NCBI GenBank assembly: GCA_002307035.1
Contig: DBTL01000077.1
Span: 1-22,731 of the forward strand
Origin: Bacteroides sp. UBA1317
GTDB taxonomy: Bacteria; Bacteroidota; Bacteroidia; Bacteroidales; Bacteroidaceae
Direction of reading: 5' to 3'
Length of the DNA: 22,731 bases
Positions within the stretch are counted from its first letter, which is position 1, and each line of letters starts with the position of its first letter. This document shows positions 8,624 to 16,115 of this stretch, in pieces. The position numbers were made by a program, and so were the translations under genes. The notes below the pieces were generated by a model that saw only the letters and a list, made by a program, of their open reading frames with translations, ran no database searches and had not been told where the DNA came from.

Positions 8624-9679
8624 ATGACACAATCAAATCATCTGTCAGGAATACAACATGCGTATTCCTCTCTCGCACTTTTTACCTTATCCCTTCGTCT
8701 GGTTGTTGGCTGGACCTATTTTTCCGCTTTTTGGCGTCGTTTAATTCTGGAGAATAAACTCTCTCCGGATGAAGCAGGATACATCGGAGAGAAATTCAAT
8801 CATTTCCTCCCCAACGCACTGGGCATTAAACCAATCATCGAATATTTAGTTACCAATCCGGAATCTTTGTGGTGGGCTATGGTAGCTTTTACCATCATAG
8901 AAGGTATAGTAGGCCTCTTGTTCATGTTGGGATTCTTCACACGATTAATGAGTGTAGGAGTGCTAAGCCTTGCGGCAGGTATCTTATTAGGTTCCGGTTG
9001 GCTCGGCACTACTTGCCTGGACGAATGGCAAATAGGTATACTAGGCGTTGCCGCTGGCTTCACTATTTTCCTTTCAGGTAGTGGAAAGTATTCGCTAGAT
9101 CAACAGCTCATAAACAAAAAACTAAGCATTACCAAGAATAAATGGTTTCCGTGGGTTGCTTCAGGAACTCTCCCTTTAGCTCCAAAGTTACTCAACAGGA
9201 GTGTGCTAACAGGCTCTCTTCTCATTCTTTTCATTGCACTCTTTACCAATCAGTATTTTCACAATGGAGTATGGGGTAAGCTACATAATAAATCAGTTAG
9301 TCCTAAAATAGAACTTTCAGAGGCAAGCCTCAACCAGAATGAATTGGTTTTTACTGTCTACAGAGTAGAAGGAGTAGATGTTTATGGTTCTTTTCTGATA
9401 AACATCGCGCTGACAGATAGTAAAGGAAATATCGTTTTGGAACGGGATAATGATCATTTAGCAGCATTTCCAAAAGAAGATATAAAAAACAGCTACGTAA
9501 CAAAGGTAAAGCCCGGCAAGCATAGTCTCATTATACCTTTGGGTGCTAAGGCCAAGTTGAGTATAAAAGACGCTACTCTACAAAGCCTGCCAGAAGGCAA
9601 TTACAATATCAAGCTGACAGATATAAGCGGAATAACGTGGGAACAGCAAGTTGTACTCTCTTCTCAATCAGCTCATTAA
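8624..9679 (+). CDS. DoxD-DoxA fusion, thiosulfate:quinone oxidoreductase-like membrane protein
   Basis: A 351-residue inner-membrane protein. The N-terminal ~190 residues resemble DoxD (TQO small subunit DoxD / DoxX superfamily). Hydrophobic helices lie near 18-36, 83-105, 108-126 and 135-152, with family-like segments (LRLVVGWTYFSAFWRRL, FTIIEGIVGLLFMLGFFTRL, WLGTTCLDEWQ). After another transmembrane segment (about 191-208), residues about 225-347 form a soluble beta-rich domain resembling DoxA (VYRVEGVDVYGSFLINIALTDSKG). In archaeal TQO, DoxD and DoxA are separate subunits that oxidise thiosulfate to tetrathionate with quinone reduction; here they are one chain. Whether this gut-type anaerobe protein keeps that activity is unproven. 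The next gene is convergent. Confidence 0.87.
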   Translation: MTQSNHLSGIQHAYSSLALFTLSLRLVVGWTYFSAFWRRLILENKLSPDEAGYIGEKFNHFLPNALGIKPIIEYLVTNPESLWWAMVAFTIIEGIVGLLFMLGFFTRLMSVGVLSLAAGILLGSGWLGTTCLDEWQIGILGVAAGFTIFLSGSGKYSLDQQLINKKLSITKNKWFPWVASGTLPLAPKLLNRSVLTGSLLILFIALFTNQYFHNGVWGKLHNKSVSPKIELSEASLNQNELVFTVYRVEGVDVYGSFLINIALTDSKGNIVLERDNDHLAAFPKEDIKNSYVTKVKPGKHSLIIPLGAKAKLSIKDATLQSLPEGNYNIKLTDISGITWEQQVVLSSQSAH

Positions 9680-9736
9680 AGGCCCGTTAATGTCAAAAGG
9701 AGTGGTTCAACGATTCTCCGATTGATTTGATATAAA

Positions 9737-9778
9737 AGAGAAAGCGGAGCATCTCTTGTGAAAATGTTCCGCTTCTCT
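9737..9778. terminator. Terminator hairpin between convergent genes
   Basis: Arms 9738-9752 and 9764-9777 pair except for one bulged A and one G-T wobble (GAGAAAGCGGAGCAT against ATGTTCCGCTTCTC). On the minus strand the stem is followed by TTTT (plus 9737-9734), so it fits best as terminator of the receptor at 9817-12297, and may serve the plus-strand gene as well. Confidence 0.7.
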
Positions 9779-9816
9779 CAGTTGTATAATATATATTTGC
9801 AAAAAAGTTCGATTAC

Positions 9817-12297
9817 CTAAAAGCCTTCTTCTATGGAATTATCTTCTGACTCTTGCTGTTGCTTGTCTTGCCTCATTCCCTTCTTTCCGGCATTCATATT
9901 CCCAAAGTTATAAGTAAGCGTAAAGCCTACAACACGCCCTGAACGGGCAAACATCGCTTCTTGAGAGAAGCCCGATCCTGAAGTCACCGTAGCTCGCTTG
10001 CGAGAGTTTAATATATCACGAGTATTAATGGTCAAGCTTAACTTACGATCAAGGAATGACTTTCTCACTCCCAAGTCGATGGTATGATTCGCTTTCATGT
10101 ATCCTTGAGCAATAATTTGCCGGGAATTATAATTACCTGTAGCTTGCAACGAAATGCCATAAGGCAACATTGCATTGGCTATCATGCGCCCACTCCATGA
10201 AAAATCTTCATCTGCCTGTCCCACAACAGTTTCACTTGCTCCTTCAGGAAGATAAGTAAATCCATCCAGCTTATTATAGTAGAAGTTCAGCGTAGTGGTA
10301 AGATCGAGAAAGCGGAAAAGATTATTCTTAAGAATTAATTCCGTTCCAGCCGACTGCGACTTAGCCACATTCTCAAACGTTCTTTTTATGATATCTCCTT
10401 CCCGATAACTGATTTGTTGAATCACATTATCCGTATTCCGATAGTAAAGTGAAGCCGATAAAGTATTGCTTTCCCAATTCTTAATGTAATTCAATTCCAA
10501 TGAATTAGAATACTCAGGCACCAGATACGGGTTACCATAAGAGATATTAGTCGAATCAGTAAGATTCATAAATGGGTTAAGTTGGTTGCCCCATGGCCGG
10601 GATACCCGGCGGGTGTAATTTAATTGAATTTCATTATTGTCCGGCAACTGATAAGATAAAAAAGCACTCGGATAAAGAGAAAAATAATCATCCTTATAGG
10701 GTGCTTGATCAGCATTGGTTTGCTCATAAGCCAAAGAATTGGTATTGGTACGGGTATATTCTCCCCTCAAACCCAGTTGCACACCAAACTTATTAATCTT
10801 TTTCGAGTAAGTGGCATACAAAGCCTGTACGTCCTGATCGTAAGTGAAATGATTATAGAGAAGAGGGTCAAACACAGCCACACTTTCAGATATTCCCGAG
10901 TAAGTTTCTACCGGACTCTTCATCTTAGTGAATTCGCCTTTATATCCCGTTTCTATTTTATTCTGGCTACCAAACTCCGTCACATAGTCAGCTTGAAACT
11001 CCCACTTCCTGCGACTCATATCATTGCTTTGGTACTGATAAGAAGAAGATTTACTCTCATCAGCGAAGGTTGAGTTCTGATTAAAAAAGCTCTCAGGATT
11101 CCTCGTCATGATATTATAAGAAACCGTTACATCCAAATTACTTTTCTCACTAAAATCTTTTTTATAATTAAATTCCAGATTACCGATAGTTATGTCTTTC
11201 TTCTCTTTAGACACGCGCTGACTAGTTACGAAAGATCCGGGTATATTGCTGCTATAGTTCAACCAATCAGTTTCGTCTCCTTTACCCAACATGCCAAAAG
11301 CATTAAAGCCTAAATGATCTTTTGGGGTAAGATGATAAGTAACACCTGTGCGTGCCATATAAGGGCCACCCTTATCGTCATCACTACGCAACTGATTCAG
11401 ATAAGAAGTAGCATTACCACTCCCATCCAAATTCGTACGATTTGTATACCCACGTCCTTCTGAGCTCCTCACCTGACGGCCCACATTGGCGTAAGTATCA
11501 AACTTACCACTACTATAATTGATGTTTGTTCCGACATTGTATCCACCTTTGGTATCCACACCAGCCTGCACACTTCCGTAATAACCAGCTTTTCTATTTT
11601 GCTTCAACACAATATTGATGATACCGGCTGTTCCTTCAGGATTATACTTGGCCGAAGGATTTGTAATCACCTCTACCCTTTCGATAGATTCTGCCGGAAG
11701 CTGCTCCAATATCTGTGCTCTGTTCTCGGCAGAAAGACCCGATTCTTTTCCATTGATCCATACCGTCACGCTGGTATTTCCGCGTAGCGACACCTCCCCT
11801 TCAGGATCCACTTGTACCGAAGGTATATTGCTCAGTACATCGCTGGCCGATCCACCTGTAGTAGCTAAACTCTGATCCACATTAAACACCTTGCGATCAA
11901 TTTCAAATTTCATCTGCGATCGTTGTCCCACAACCTGAACCTCACTCAGTAGATGAGTATCTTCTTTCAACAATACATTTTTCAGATTTATATTCTTTTG
12001 CTCTCCCCCGATATATATTTCTTTCTCGAATGGAGTATAGCCCACTACCGTGATACTAAGAACAAAATTTCCGTTAGCGATCGCATCTAAACGAAACAAG
12101 CCAGTTTGGTCAGCTACCGCACCTTTAATAAACTCCTTACTTCCATTAGCCTTGCGAAGACTTATATTGGCAAATTCAAGAGGTTCTCTACTTCCGGCAT
12201 CCAATACTTTTCCGGTGATTTGACTACCTTTAACCGCTTCGGCAAAAACGGTCAGTACTGATAAAGCTAATAAAAAAAAGATTACTATTCGTTTCAT
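9817..12297 (-). CDS. TonB-dependent receptor, outer-membrane beta-barrel family (OMP_b-brl_3 type)
   Basis: An 826-residue outer-membrane protein. The signal peptide (about 1-20) is followed by a carboxypeptidase-regulatory-like domain (about 26-112; QITGKVLDAGSREPLEFANI). A plug-like domain (about 125-235) contains VLSNIPSVQVDPEGEVSLRGN, VTVWINGK, and AESIERVEVITNPSAKYNPEG with GIINIVLK. A large barrel follows, with a typical YNFGNM end. This combination marks the barrel-family-3 receptors, distinct from SusC and from the other two receptors here. The barrel is followed by a charged Gln/Glu/Lys tail (about 803-826) ending EEGF rather than stopping at the last strand; such tails are common in this family. 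There is no STN domain and no adjacent lipoprotein. The substrate is unknown. It is transcribed alone, away from the nitroreductase at 12617. Confidence 0.9.
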   Translation of the reverse strand: MKRIVIFFLLALSVLTVFAEAVKGSQITGKVLDAGSREPLEFANISLRKANGSKEFIKGAVADQTGLFRLDAIANGNFVLSITVVGYTPFEKEIYIGGEQKNINLKNVLLKEDTHLLSEVQVVGQRSQMKFEIDRKVFNVDQSLATTGGSASDVLSNIPSVQVDPEGEVSLRGNTSVTVWINGKESGLSAENRAQILEQLPAESIERVEVITNPSAKYNPEGTAGIINIVLKQNRKAGYYGSVQAGVDTKGGYNVGTNINYSSGKFDTYANVGRQVRSSEGRGYTNRTNLDGSGNATSYLNQLRSDDDKGGPYMARTGVTYHLTPKDHLGFNAFGMLGKGDETDWLNYSSNIPGSFVTSQRVSKEKKDITIGNLEFNYKKDFSEKSNLDVTVSYNIMTRNPESFFNQNSTFADESKSSSYQYQSNDMSRRKWEFQADYVTEFGSQNKIETGYKGEFTKMKSPVETYSGISESVAVFDPLLYNHFTYDQDVQALYATYSKKINKFGVQLGLRGEYTRTNTNSLAYEQTNADQAPYKDDYFSLYPSAFLSYQLPDNNEIQLNYTRRVSRPWGNQLNPFMNLTDSTNISYGNPYLVPEYSNSLELNYIKNWESNTLSASLYYRNTDNVIQQISYREGDIIKRTFENVAKSQSAGTELILKNNLFRFLDLTTTLNFYYNKLDGFTYLPEGASETVVGQADEDFSWSGRMIANAMLPYGISLQATGNYNSRQIIAQGYMKANHTIDLGVRKSFLDRKLSLTINTRDILNSRKRATVTSGSGFSQEAMFARSGRVVGFTLTYNFGNMNAGKKGMRQDKQQQESEDNSIEEGF

Positions 12298-12616
12298 ACA
12301 ATTAATTAGTCTAGAGTTTCAAAAGCCCGCTTGTAAAATCAAAAACAGTTAAGTCATAGTCTTGTCTTATAACAATCAAGCAGGTTCATCCATTATTATT
12401 TTAACTTTGATACGAATAGAAAACAAAAAGTTTAATGAGTAATTGAGGCTTTAACTATAAATTAAAGCTTAAATAGATAAATTAACCGCTCTTCTTTTGC
12501 GCTTTTATAATAAGCTTTAGCATACAGTTTTTATAAAAAACGTACCTTTGCAACAAATACATAATATGCCTGACTATCTCAATATCTAGCTAAGCATTTA
12601 AAAACAAGTCACAATT
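12298..12616. other. Divergent intergenic region (319 bp)
   Basis: AT-rich spacer between the minus-strand receptor and the plus-strand nitroreductase. It contains a strong -7 element for the plus gene (12543-12550) and a cluster of GCTTTA/TAAAGC motifs (GCTTTAA 12448-12454, TTAAAGC 12462-12468, GCTTTAG 12514-12520). I see no exact TAnnTTTG on the minus strand for the receptor, and no credible small gene. Confidence 0.6.
12543..12550 (+). promoter_or_regulatory. Bacteroides -7 element (TACCTTTG) for the Acg-type nitroreductase
   Basis: TACCTTTG followed by C matches the Bacteroides consensus very well. Transcription would begin near 12556-12558, giving a leader of about 60 nt before the ATG at 12617. 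The -33 TTTG is degenerate. Confidence 0.7.
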
Positions 12617-13663
12617 ATGGATTATAGAAAACTTTTAAAGCATGCTATTATGGCTTCAGCATTTATTGTAGCACCTTGCATACAAATGCAAGCACAGAAC
12701 CAAGACTTCAAAGAATTAGTGGCATCAGCTATCAAAGCTCCTTCCGGACACAACACTCAACCGTGGCTTTTCCGCTTACAAGAAGATGCCATCGAAGTAT
12801 ACCCTAATTTTAAAAAGGCATTAGCTGTAGTAGATCCTGAGAACAGGGAACTTTATATTAGTATCGGCTGTGCAGTCGAAAATCTTTGTGTAGCTGCCAC
12901 ACAAAAAGGTTATCATCCTACTCCCGTTATCATGCAAGAGAATGATAGCACATCTATTATCCGAATAAATCTGAAGAAACAAGCTCCCACAAATAATCCT
13001 CTCTTTGAAGCAATAGCCAAAAGACAAACTAACCGTAGTGCGTACAATACACGCACGATTGCAGCAGATACACTAAATCTAATCCAAGGAATCGCAAAAG
13101 AAGAAGGAATCAAGTTTTATATGTATAAAAACGGAGAAGCCAACTTCGATACGCTAACCGAATACATTCGTCAGGGCAACGAGATGCAAATGAAAGATGA
13201 ACAGTTCAAGGATGAATTGTTAAACTGGATTCGCTATAACAAACATCATGTTAATCAGACCGGTAACGGGCTAACATATGCCACCATGGGCTCTCCCAGT
13301 ATTCCAAAATTCTTGGGAAAACCTCTTGTGAAAGCATTCCTTAAACCAAAGACACAAAATAAATCGGATATTAAAAAAGTAACGTCGTCTTCGCACTTGG
13401 TACTATTTACGATAGCCGCAAACACTCCTGAAGAATGGATTCTTCTGGGCCGGACATTAGAACGTTTTCTATTGGAGACTACCCGACTCGGAATAGCCAA
13501 TGCATACATGAATCAACCTTGCGAACTGAAAGAATTAGCACAAAAAATAAAGGAGAAGCTTCTCCCTAACGACGAATATCCAGTGATCCTCATTCGTCTG
13601 GGCTATGCTTCTCCTATGCCTTATTCGCCTCGAAAGAGCGTGGATAGTGTGATTATTCCTTAA
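12617..13663 (+). CDS. Exported Acg-type FMN-binding nitroreductase-fold protein
   Basis: A 348-residue protein of the nitroreductase superfamily, closest in feel to the long Acg-type members. An N-terminal hydrophobic segment (HAIMASAFIVAPCIQMQAQ, about 9-27) looks like a Sec signal peptide with cleavage near MQA; there is no twin-arginine motif. The flavin-binding start APSGHNTQPWLF (about 40-51) is clear. RQTNRSAY (about 136-143) and the C-terminal LLETTRLGIANAYMNQPCEL segment are also family-like. By analogy it binds FMN, and may reduce nitro compounds or quinones, or sequester flavin. The electron donor is puzzling for an exported enzyme. It ends in an 11-bp tail-to-tail overlap with the Old Yellow Enzyme gene and belongs to a cluster of four reductases. 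Confidence 0.8.
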   Translation: MDYRKLLKHAIMASAFIVAPCIQMQAQNQDFKELVASAIKAPSGHNTQPWLFRLQEDAIEVYPNFKKALAVVDPENRELYISIGCAVENLCVAATQKGYHPTPVIMQENDSTSIIRINLKKQAPTNNPLFEAIAKRQTNRSAYNTRTIAADTLNLIQGIAKEEGIKFYMYKNGEANFDTLTEYIRQGNEMQMKDEQFKDELLNWIRYNKHHVNQTGNGLTYATMGSPSIPKFLGKPLVKAFLKPKTQNKSDIKKVTSSSHLVLFTIAANTPEEWILLGRTLERFLLETTRLGIANAYMNQPCELKELAQKIKEKLLPNDEYPVILIRLGYASPMPYSPRKSVDSVIIP

Positions 13664-14780
13664 GCGGTAACCAACCCGTGCGGCTCATCAAACTGTTCCA
13701 CATTGGTGTTGGAATATTCAATCCTTGTTGATTGTGTACATCAAGTGCTCTCTCTAGCTGTTCTGCTTTACCGTTCTTTACCTTTTCCAGCCAATGAGGT
13801 TCGATAAGCAATTCACGTCCCAATGCTACAAGGGAGTATCCCTCTTGAAGAACCTGCTCGACTTGTTCGGGAGAGCTGATGCCACCAACTCCAATAAGAG
13901 GAACGAGATTGCCCACCCTCTCATAGATTAATTTTGTGCGAGGCACCGTCTCTTTTTCATCACGCATAGATCCTGCCCAAAAGTTCATGGTAGATACGTG
14001 CAAGTAATCAAGTCCCTTTGCTGCCAAAGCTTCAGTCAATGCCAGCGTATCTTCAATAGTAATACCCGGATTTTCCATCTCTTCAGGAGAAATACGATAG
14101 CCCACAATGAATGGATGTTGGGCGCTTTTCTTCACAGCTTCTTTCACTGCATCGACCACGGCCAAAGGAAATGCCATACGTTTTTCCAAACTACCGCCCC
14201 ACTCGTCCGTACGGCGATTAGAATGGGGTGAAAAGAATTGCTGAATGAGGTAGGTATTGGCTCCGTGTATTTCTACTCCGTCAAATCCTGCTTCCACAGC
14301 CCTACGAGCAGCCTCACCATAAGCATCAATCGTTTCTTCAATCTCTGCCACTGTCATCTCACGAGGAACTTGCGCACCTTCTCTTAACGCAACCACAGCA
14401 CTAGCACTCACACATTGTCCATCGGGCAACTCTTCCGGAGGACACATGCGACCTCCGTGATGAATCTGCAAAAGAGCCTTCCCTCCATTTTCTTTTAAGG
14501 TATCGGCTATTCGCTTCAAACTCGGAATCATCTCATCAGCATGAACACCTATTTGCCCGTGGAATCCCTTTCCCTGAGGAAGTACATACGCACATGCAGT
14601 TAGCAACAAGCCCGCACCTTTATTACGTTCTTTGTAATAAGAAATTTCTGCATCCGACACCGTTCCATCTTCATTACCCGAAAAAGTTGTCATCGGGGCC
14701 ATCACGATTCTGCTATCTAGCTCTATACCCGAAAGCGGGAACTTAAATGACGACAGAATATTGTTGTAATTCTTACTCAT
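13653..14780 (-). CDS. NADH:flavin oxidoreductase, Old Yellow Enzyme family
   Basis: A 375-residue cytosolic FMN-dependent ene-reductase with a single TIM barrel. Features are the flavin-site start RIVMAPMTTFSG (about 24-35), LLQIHHGGR (about 103-111), the catalytic signature GVEIHGANTYLIQQFFSP (His172 and Asn175, substrate-anion binding) with SNRRTDEWGGS after it, and the phosphate-binding GVGGISSPEQ and ALGRELLIEP segments. It ends at the barrel, so it lacks the 4Fe-4S and second flavin/NAD domains of 2,4-dienoyl-CoA reductase relatives. The family reduces activated C=C bonds of enones, maleimides or nitro-olefins and sometimes nitroaromatics. It lies 51 bp downstream of the MDR-type reductase on the same strand, probably as an operon. 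Confidence 0.93.
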   Translation of the reverse strand: MSKNYNNILSSFKFPLSGIELDSRIVMAPMTTFSGNEDGTVSDAEISYYKERNKGAGLLLTACAYVLPQGKGFHGQIGVHADEMIPSLKRIADTLKENGGKALLQIHHGGRMCPPEELPDGQCVSASAVVALREGAQVPREMTVAEIEETIDAYGEAARRAVEAGFDGVEIHGANTYLIQQFFSPHSNRRTDEWGGSLEKRMAFPLAVVDAVKEAVKKSAQHPFIVGYRISPEEMENPGITIEDTLALTEALAAKGLDYLHVSTMNFWAGSMRDEKETVPRTKLIYERVGNLVPLIGVGGISSPEQVEQVLQEGYSLVALGRELLIEPHWLEKVKNGKAEQLERALDVHNQQGLNIPTPMWNSLMSRTGWLPLKE

Positions 14781-14831
14781 ACACTACTGTTTTTATTTAT
14801 TTGATGTAATCACCTATTATATTAATGATAT

Positions 14832-15836
14832 TTAGATTTCAACCAGAAGCTTTCCGGTATTTTCTCCACGGAAGAGGCCAATAAAAGCATCAGGCAATGC
14901 ATCGAATCCCTTCATTATTGTTTCCTGATACTCCAATTTTCCTTCGCCTATCCATGTCGCAAGCTGCTTCACACCTTCAGGGAAATGTTCCGAGAAGTCA
15001 CTCACAATGAAACCTTTCATGAACGCACTGTTTTTGACTAATGCTACTTGTGGACGAGGTCCCATTGGAATCTCCGTACTGTTATACATGGAGATCTGCC
15101 CACACACAATGATACGTGCAAACTTATTTATATATTGTAATACTGCATCAGATATTTCTCCGCCTACATTGTCATAATACACATCCACTCCATCGGGACA
15201 AGCTTTTGCTATCGCAGCAGGCATATCTGTTGTAGTATGATAATTAATTACCTCATCAAAATGAAGTTCGTTTTTCAGATACGCAACCTTACTATCGCTT
15301 CCGGCAATACCCACTACGCGACAGCCTTTTATTTTAGCAATCTGTCCTACCACGACACCAACAGCTCCGGCAGCTCCCGAAACAACAACTGTTTCCCCCG
15401 GTTTAGGTTCGCCAATATGCAATAGACCAAAATAAGCAGTCAGACCGGGCATCCCCAAAATTCCTAAATAATAGCTCAATGGTGCCAAGCCTTGTTGCAA
15501 CTTTGTAACAACGCTACCATTTACTACTTGTTGTTCCGTCCAAGTAAGATTCCCCAGCACGACATCTCCCGATCTAAAATCAGAATGTTTACTTCCCATC
15601 ACTTCCGCAACGATTCCTCCTGAGATTGGTTTGCCCAATTCATAAGGCTGAACATAAGACTTTGAAGCACTCATTCTACCCCTCATGTAAGGATCTACCG
15701 ATACAAAGAGAGCCTTCACGAGCAATTCTCCTTCATTTAGTGAAACAGGTAACGATGTCTCAACCGTTTCAAAGTGTTCTCTTCCAACCATTCCGTCAGG
15801 TCTTGATTTCAATAAAATTTGCTTATTCATAATCAT
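14832..15836 (-). CDS. NADP-dependent MDR-family enone/alkenal reductase (zinc-independent)
   Basis: A 334-residue cytosolic medium-chain dehydrogenase/reductase of the leukotriene-B4 12-hydroxydehydrogenase / CurA-YncB group. The substrate domain contains the hallmark VSVDPYMRGRMS (about 45-56), YELGKPISGG and GDVVLG. The Rossmann part has GMPGLTAYFGLL (about 128-139), then VVSGAAGAVGVVVGQIAK (about 151-168) as the nucleotide-binding glycine loop, and VDVYYDNVGG later. No zinc-binding cysteine/histidine set is present. The group reduces alpha,beta-unsaturated ketones and aldehydes with NADPH. Either Met1 (15836) or Met3 (15830) can be the start. It is first in a likely operon with the Old Yellow Enzyme gene, and two short palindromes lie just upstream. 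Confidence 0.92.
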   Translation of the reverse strand: MIMNKQILLKSRPDGMVGREHFETVETSLPVSLNEGELLVKALFVSVDPYMRGRMSASKSYVQPYELGKPISGGIVAEVMGSKHSDFRSGDVVLGNLTWTEQQVVNGSVVTKLQQGLAPLSYYLGILGMPGLTAYFGLLHIGEPKPGETVVVSGAAGAVGVVVGQIAKIKGCRVVGIAGSDSKVAYLKNELHFDEVINYHTTTDMPAAIAKACPDGVDVYYDNVGGEISDAVLQYINKFARIIVCGQISMYNSTEIPMGPRPQVALVKNSAFMKGFIVSDFSEHFPEGVKQLATWIGEGKLEYQETIMKGFDALPDAFIGLFRGENTGKLLVEI

Positions 15837-15858
15837 CCTTTTTTGTTTTACCCAAAGA

Positions 15859-15874
15859 AGATTCCAAGGAATCT
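15859..15874. promoter_or_regulatory. Inverted repeat AGATTCC-AA-GGAATCT upstream of the MDR reductase gene
   Basis: Seven-bp arms separated by 2 bp, centred about 30 bp before the minus-strand ATG at 15836. The size fits an operator for a dimeric repressor; a leader hairpin is sterically less likely with a 2-nt loop. Confidence 0.45.
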
Positions 15875-15877
15875 ATT

Positions 15878-15891
15878 TTTTGTTAACAAAA
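15878..15891. promoter_or_regulatory. Perfect 14-bp palindrome TTTTGTTAACAAAA
   Basis: Three bp beyond the preceding inverted repeat, on the promoter side for the minus-strand MDR-OYE unit. It could be an operator, or part of an A/T-rich promoter element by chance. Confidence 0.4.
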
Positions 15892-15976
15892 CATTTCGCC
15901 ATCCCTCTTTGTTCGTTAAAGCACAAACAATAGATGCTAAAAAAGTTTACCACAAGAGCAATTGTAACATAATTCT

Positions 15977-16042
15977 TGTGTGGTTTAAAAAAAAATCTGT
16001 ATATTTGAAAAAGAAAATTGCAATAAGATGATAGACCACACA
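15977..16042. promoter_or_regulatory. Separated inverted repeat TGTGTGGT...ACCACACA flanking the nitroreductase promoter
   Basis: Arms 15977-15984 and 16035-16042 are exact reverse complements, and the match extends to TGTGTGGTnTA on both. They bracket the -7 element at 16000-16007: the left arm overlaps the -33 region and the right arm is transcribed. The layout suggests paired operators. Confidence 0.4.
16000..16007 (+). promoter_or_regulatory. Bacteroides -7 element (TATATTTG) for the lipoprotein nitroreductase
   Basis: Exact TAnnTTTG. A CTTG at 15975-15978, 21 bp upstream, is a plausible degenerate -33 box. The leader before the nitroreductase start would be about 100 nt or slightly more. 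Confidence 0.6.
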
Positions 16043-16115
16043 TCGAAATATTGATCGTAATATCTAAAAACATGCAAACAAACAAAAACAGATTGATATA
16101 AATAACATTAAAATC

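Noticed and set aside
10705..11073. A 122-codon ORF antisense to the barrel receptor
   Set aside because: It lies within a clearly coding gene on the other strand, has no promoter and no recognisable domain.
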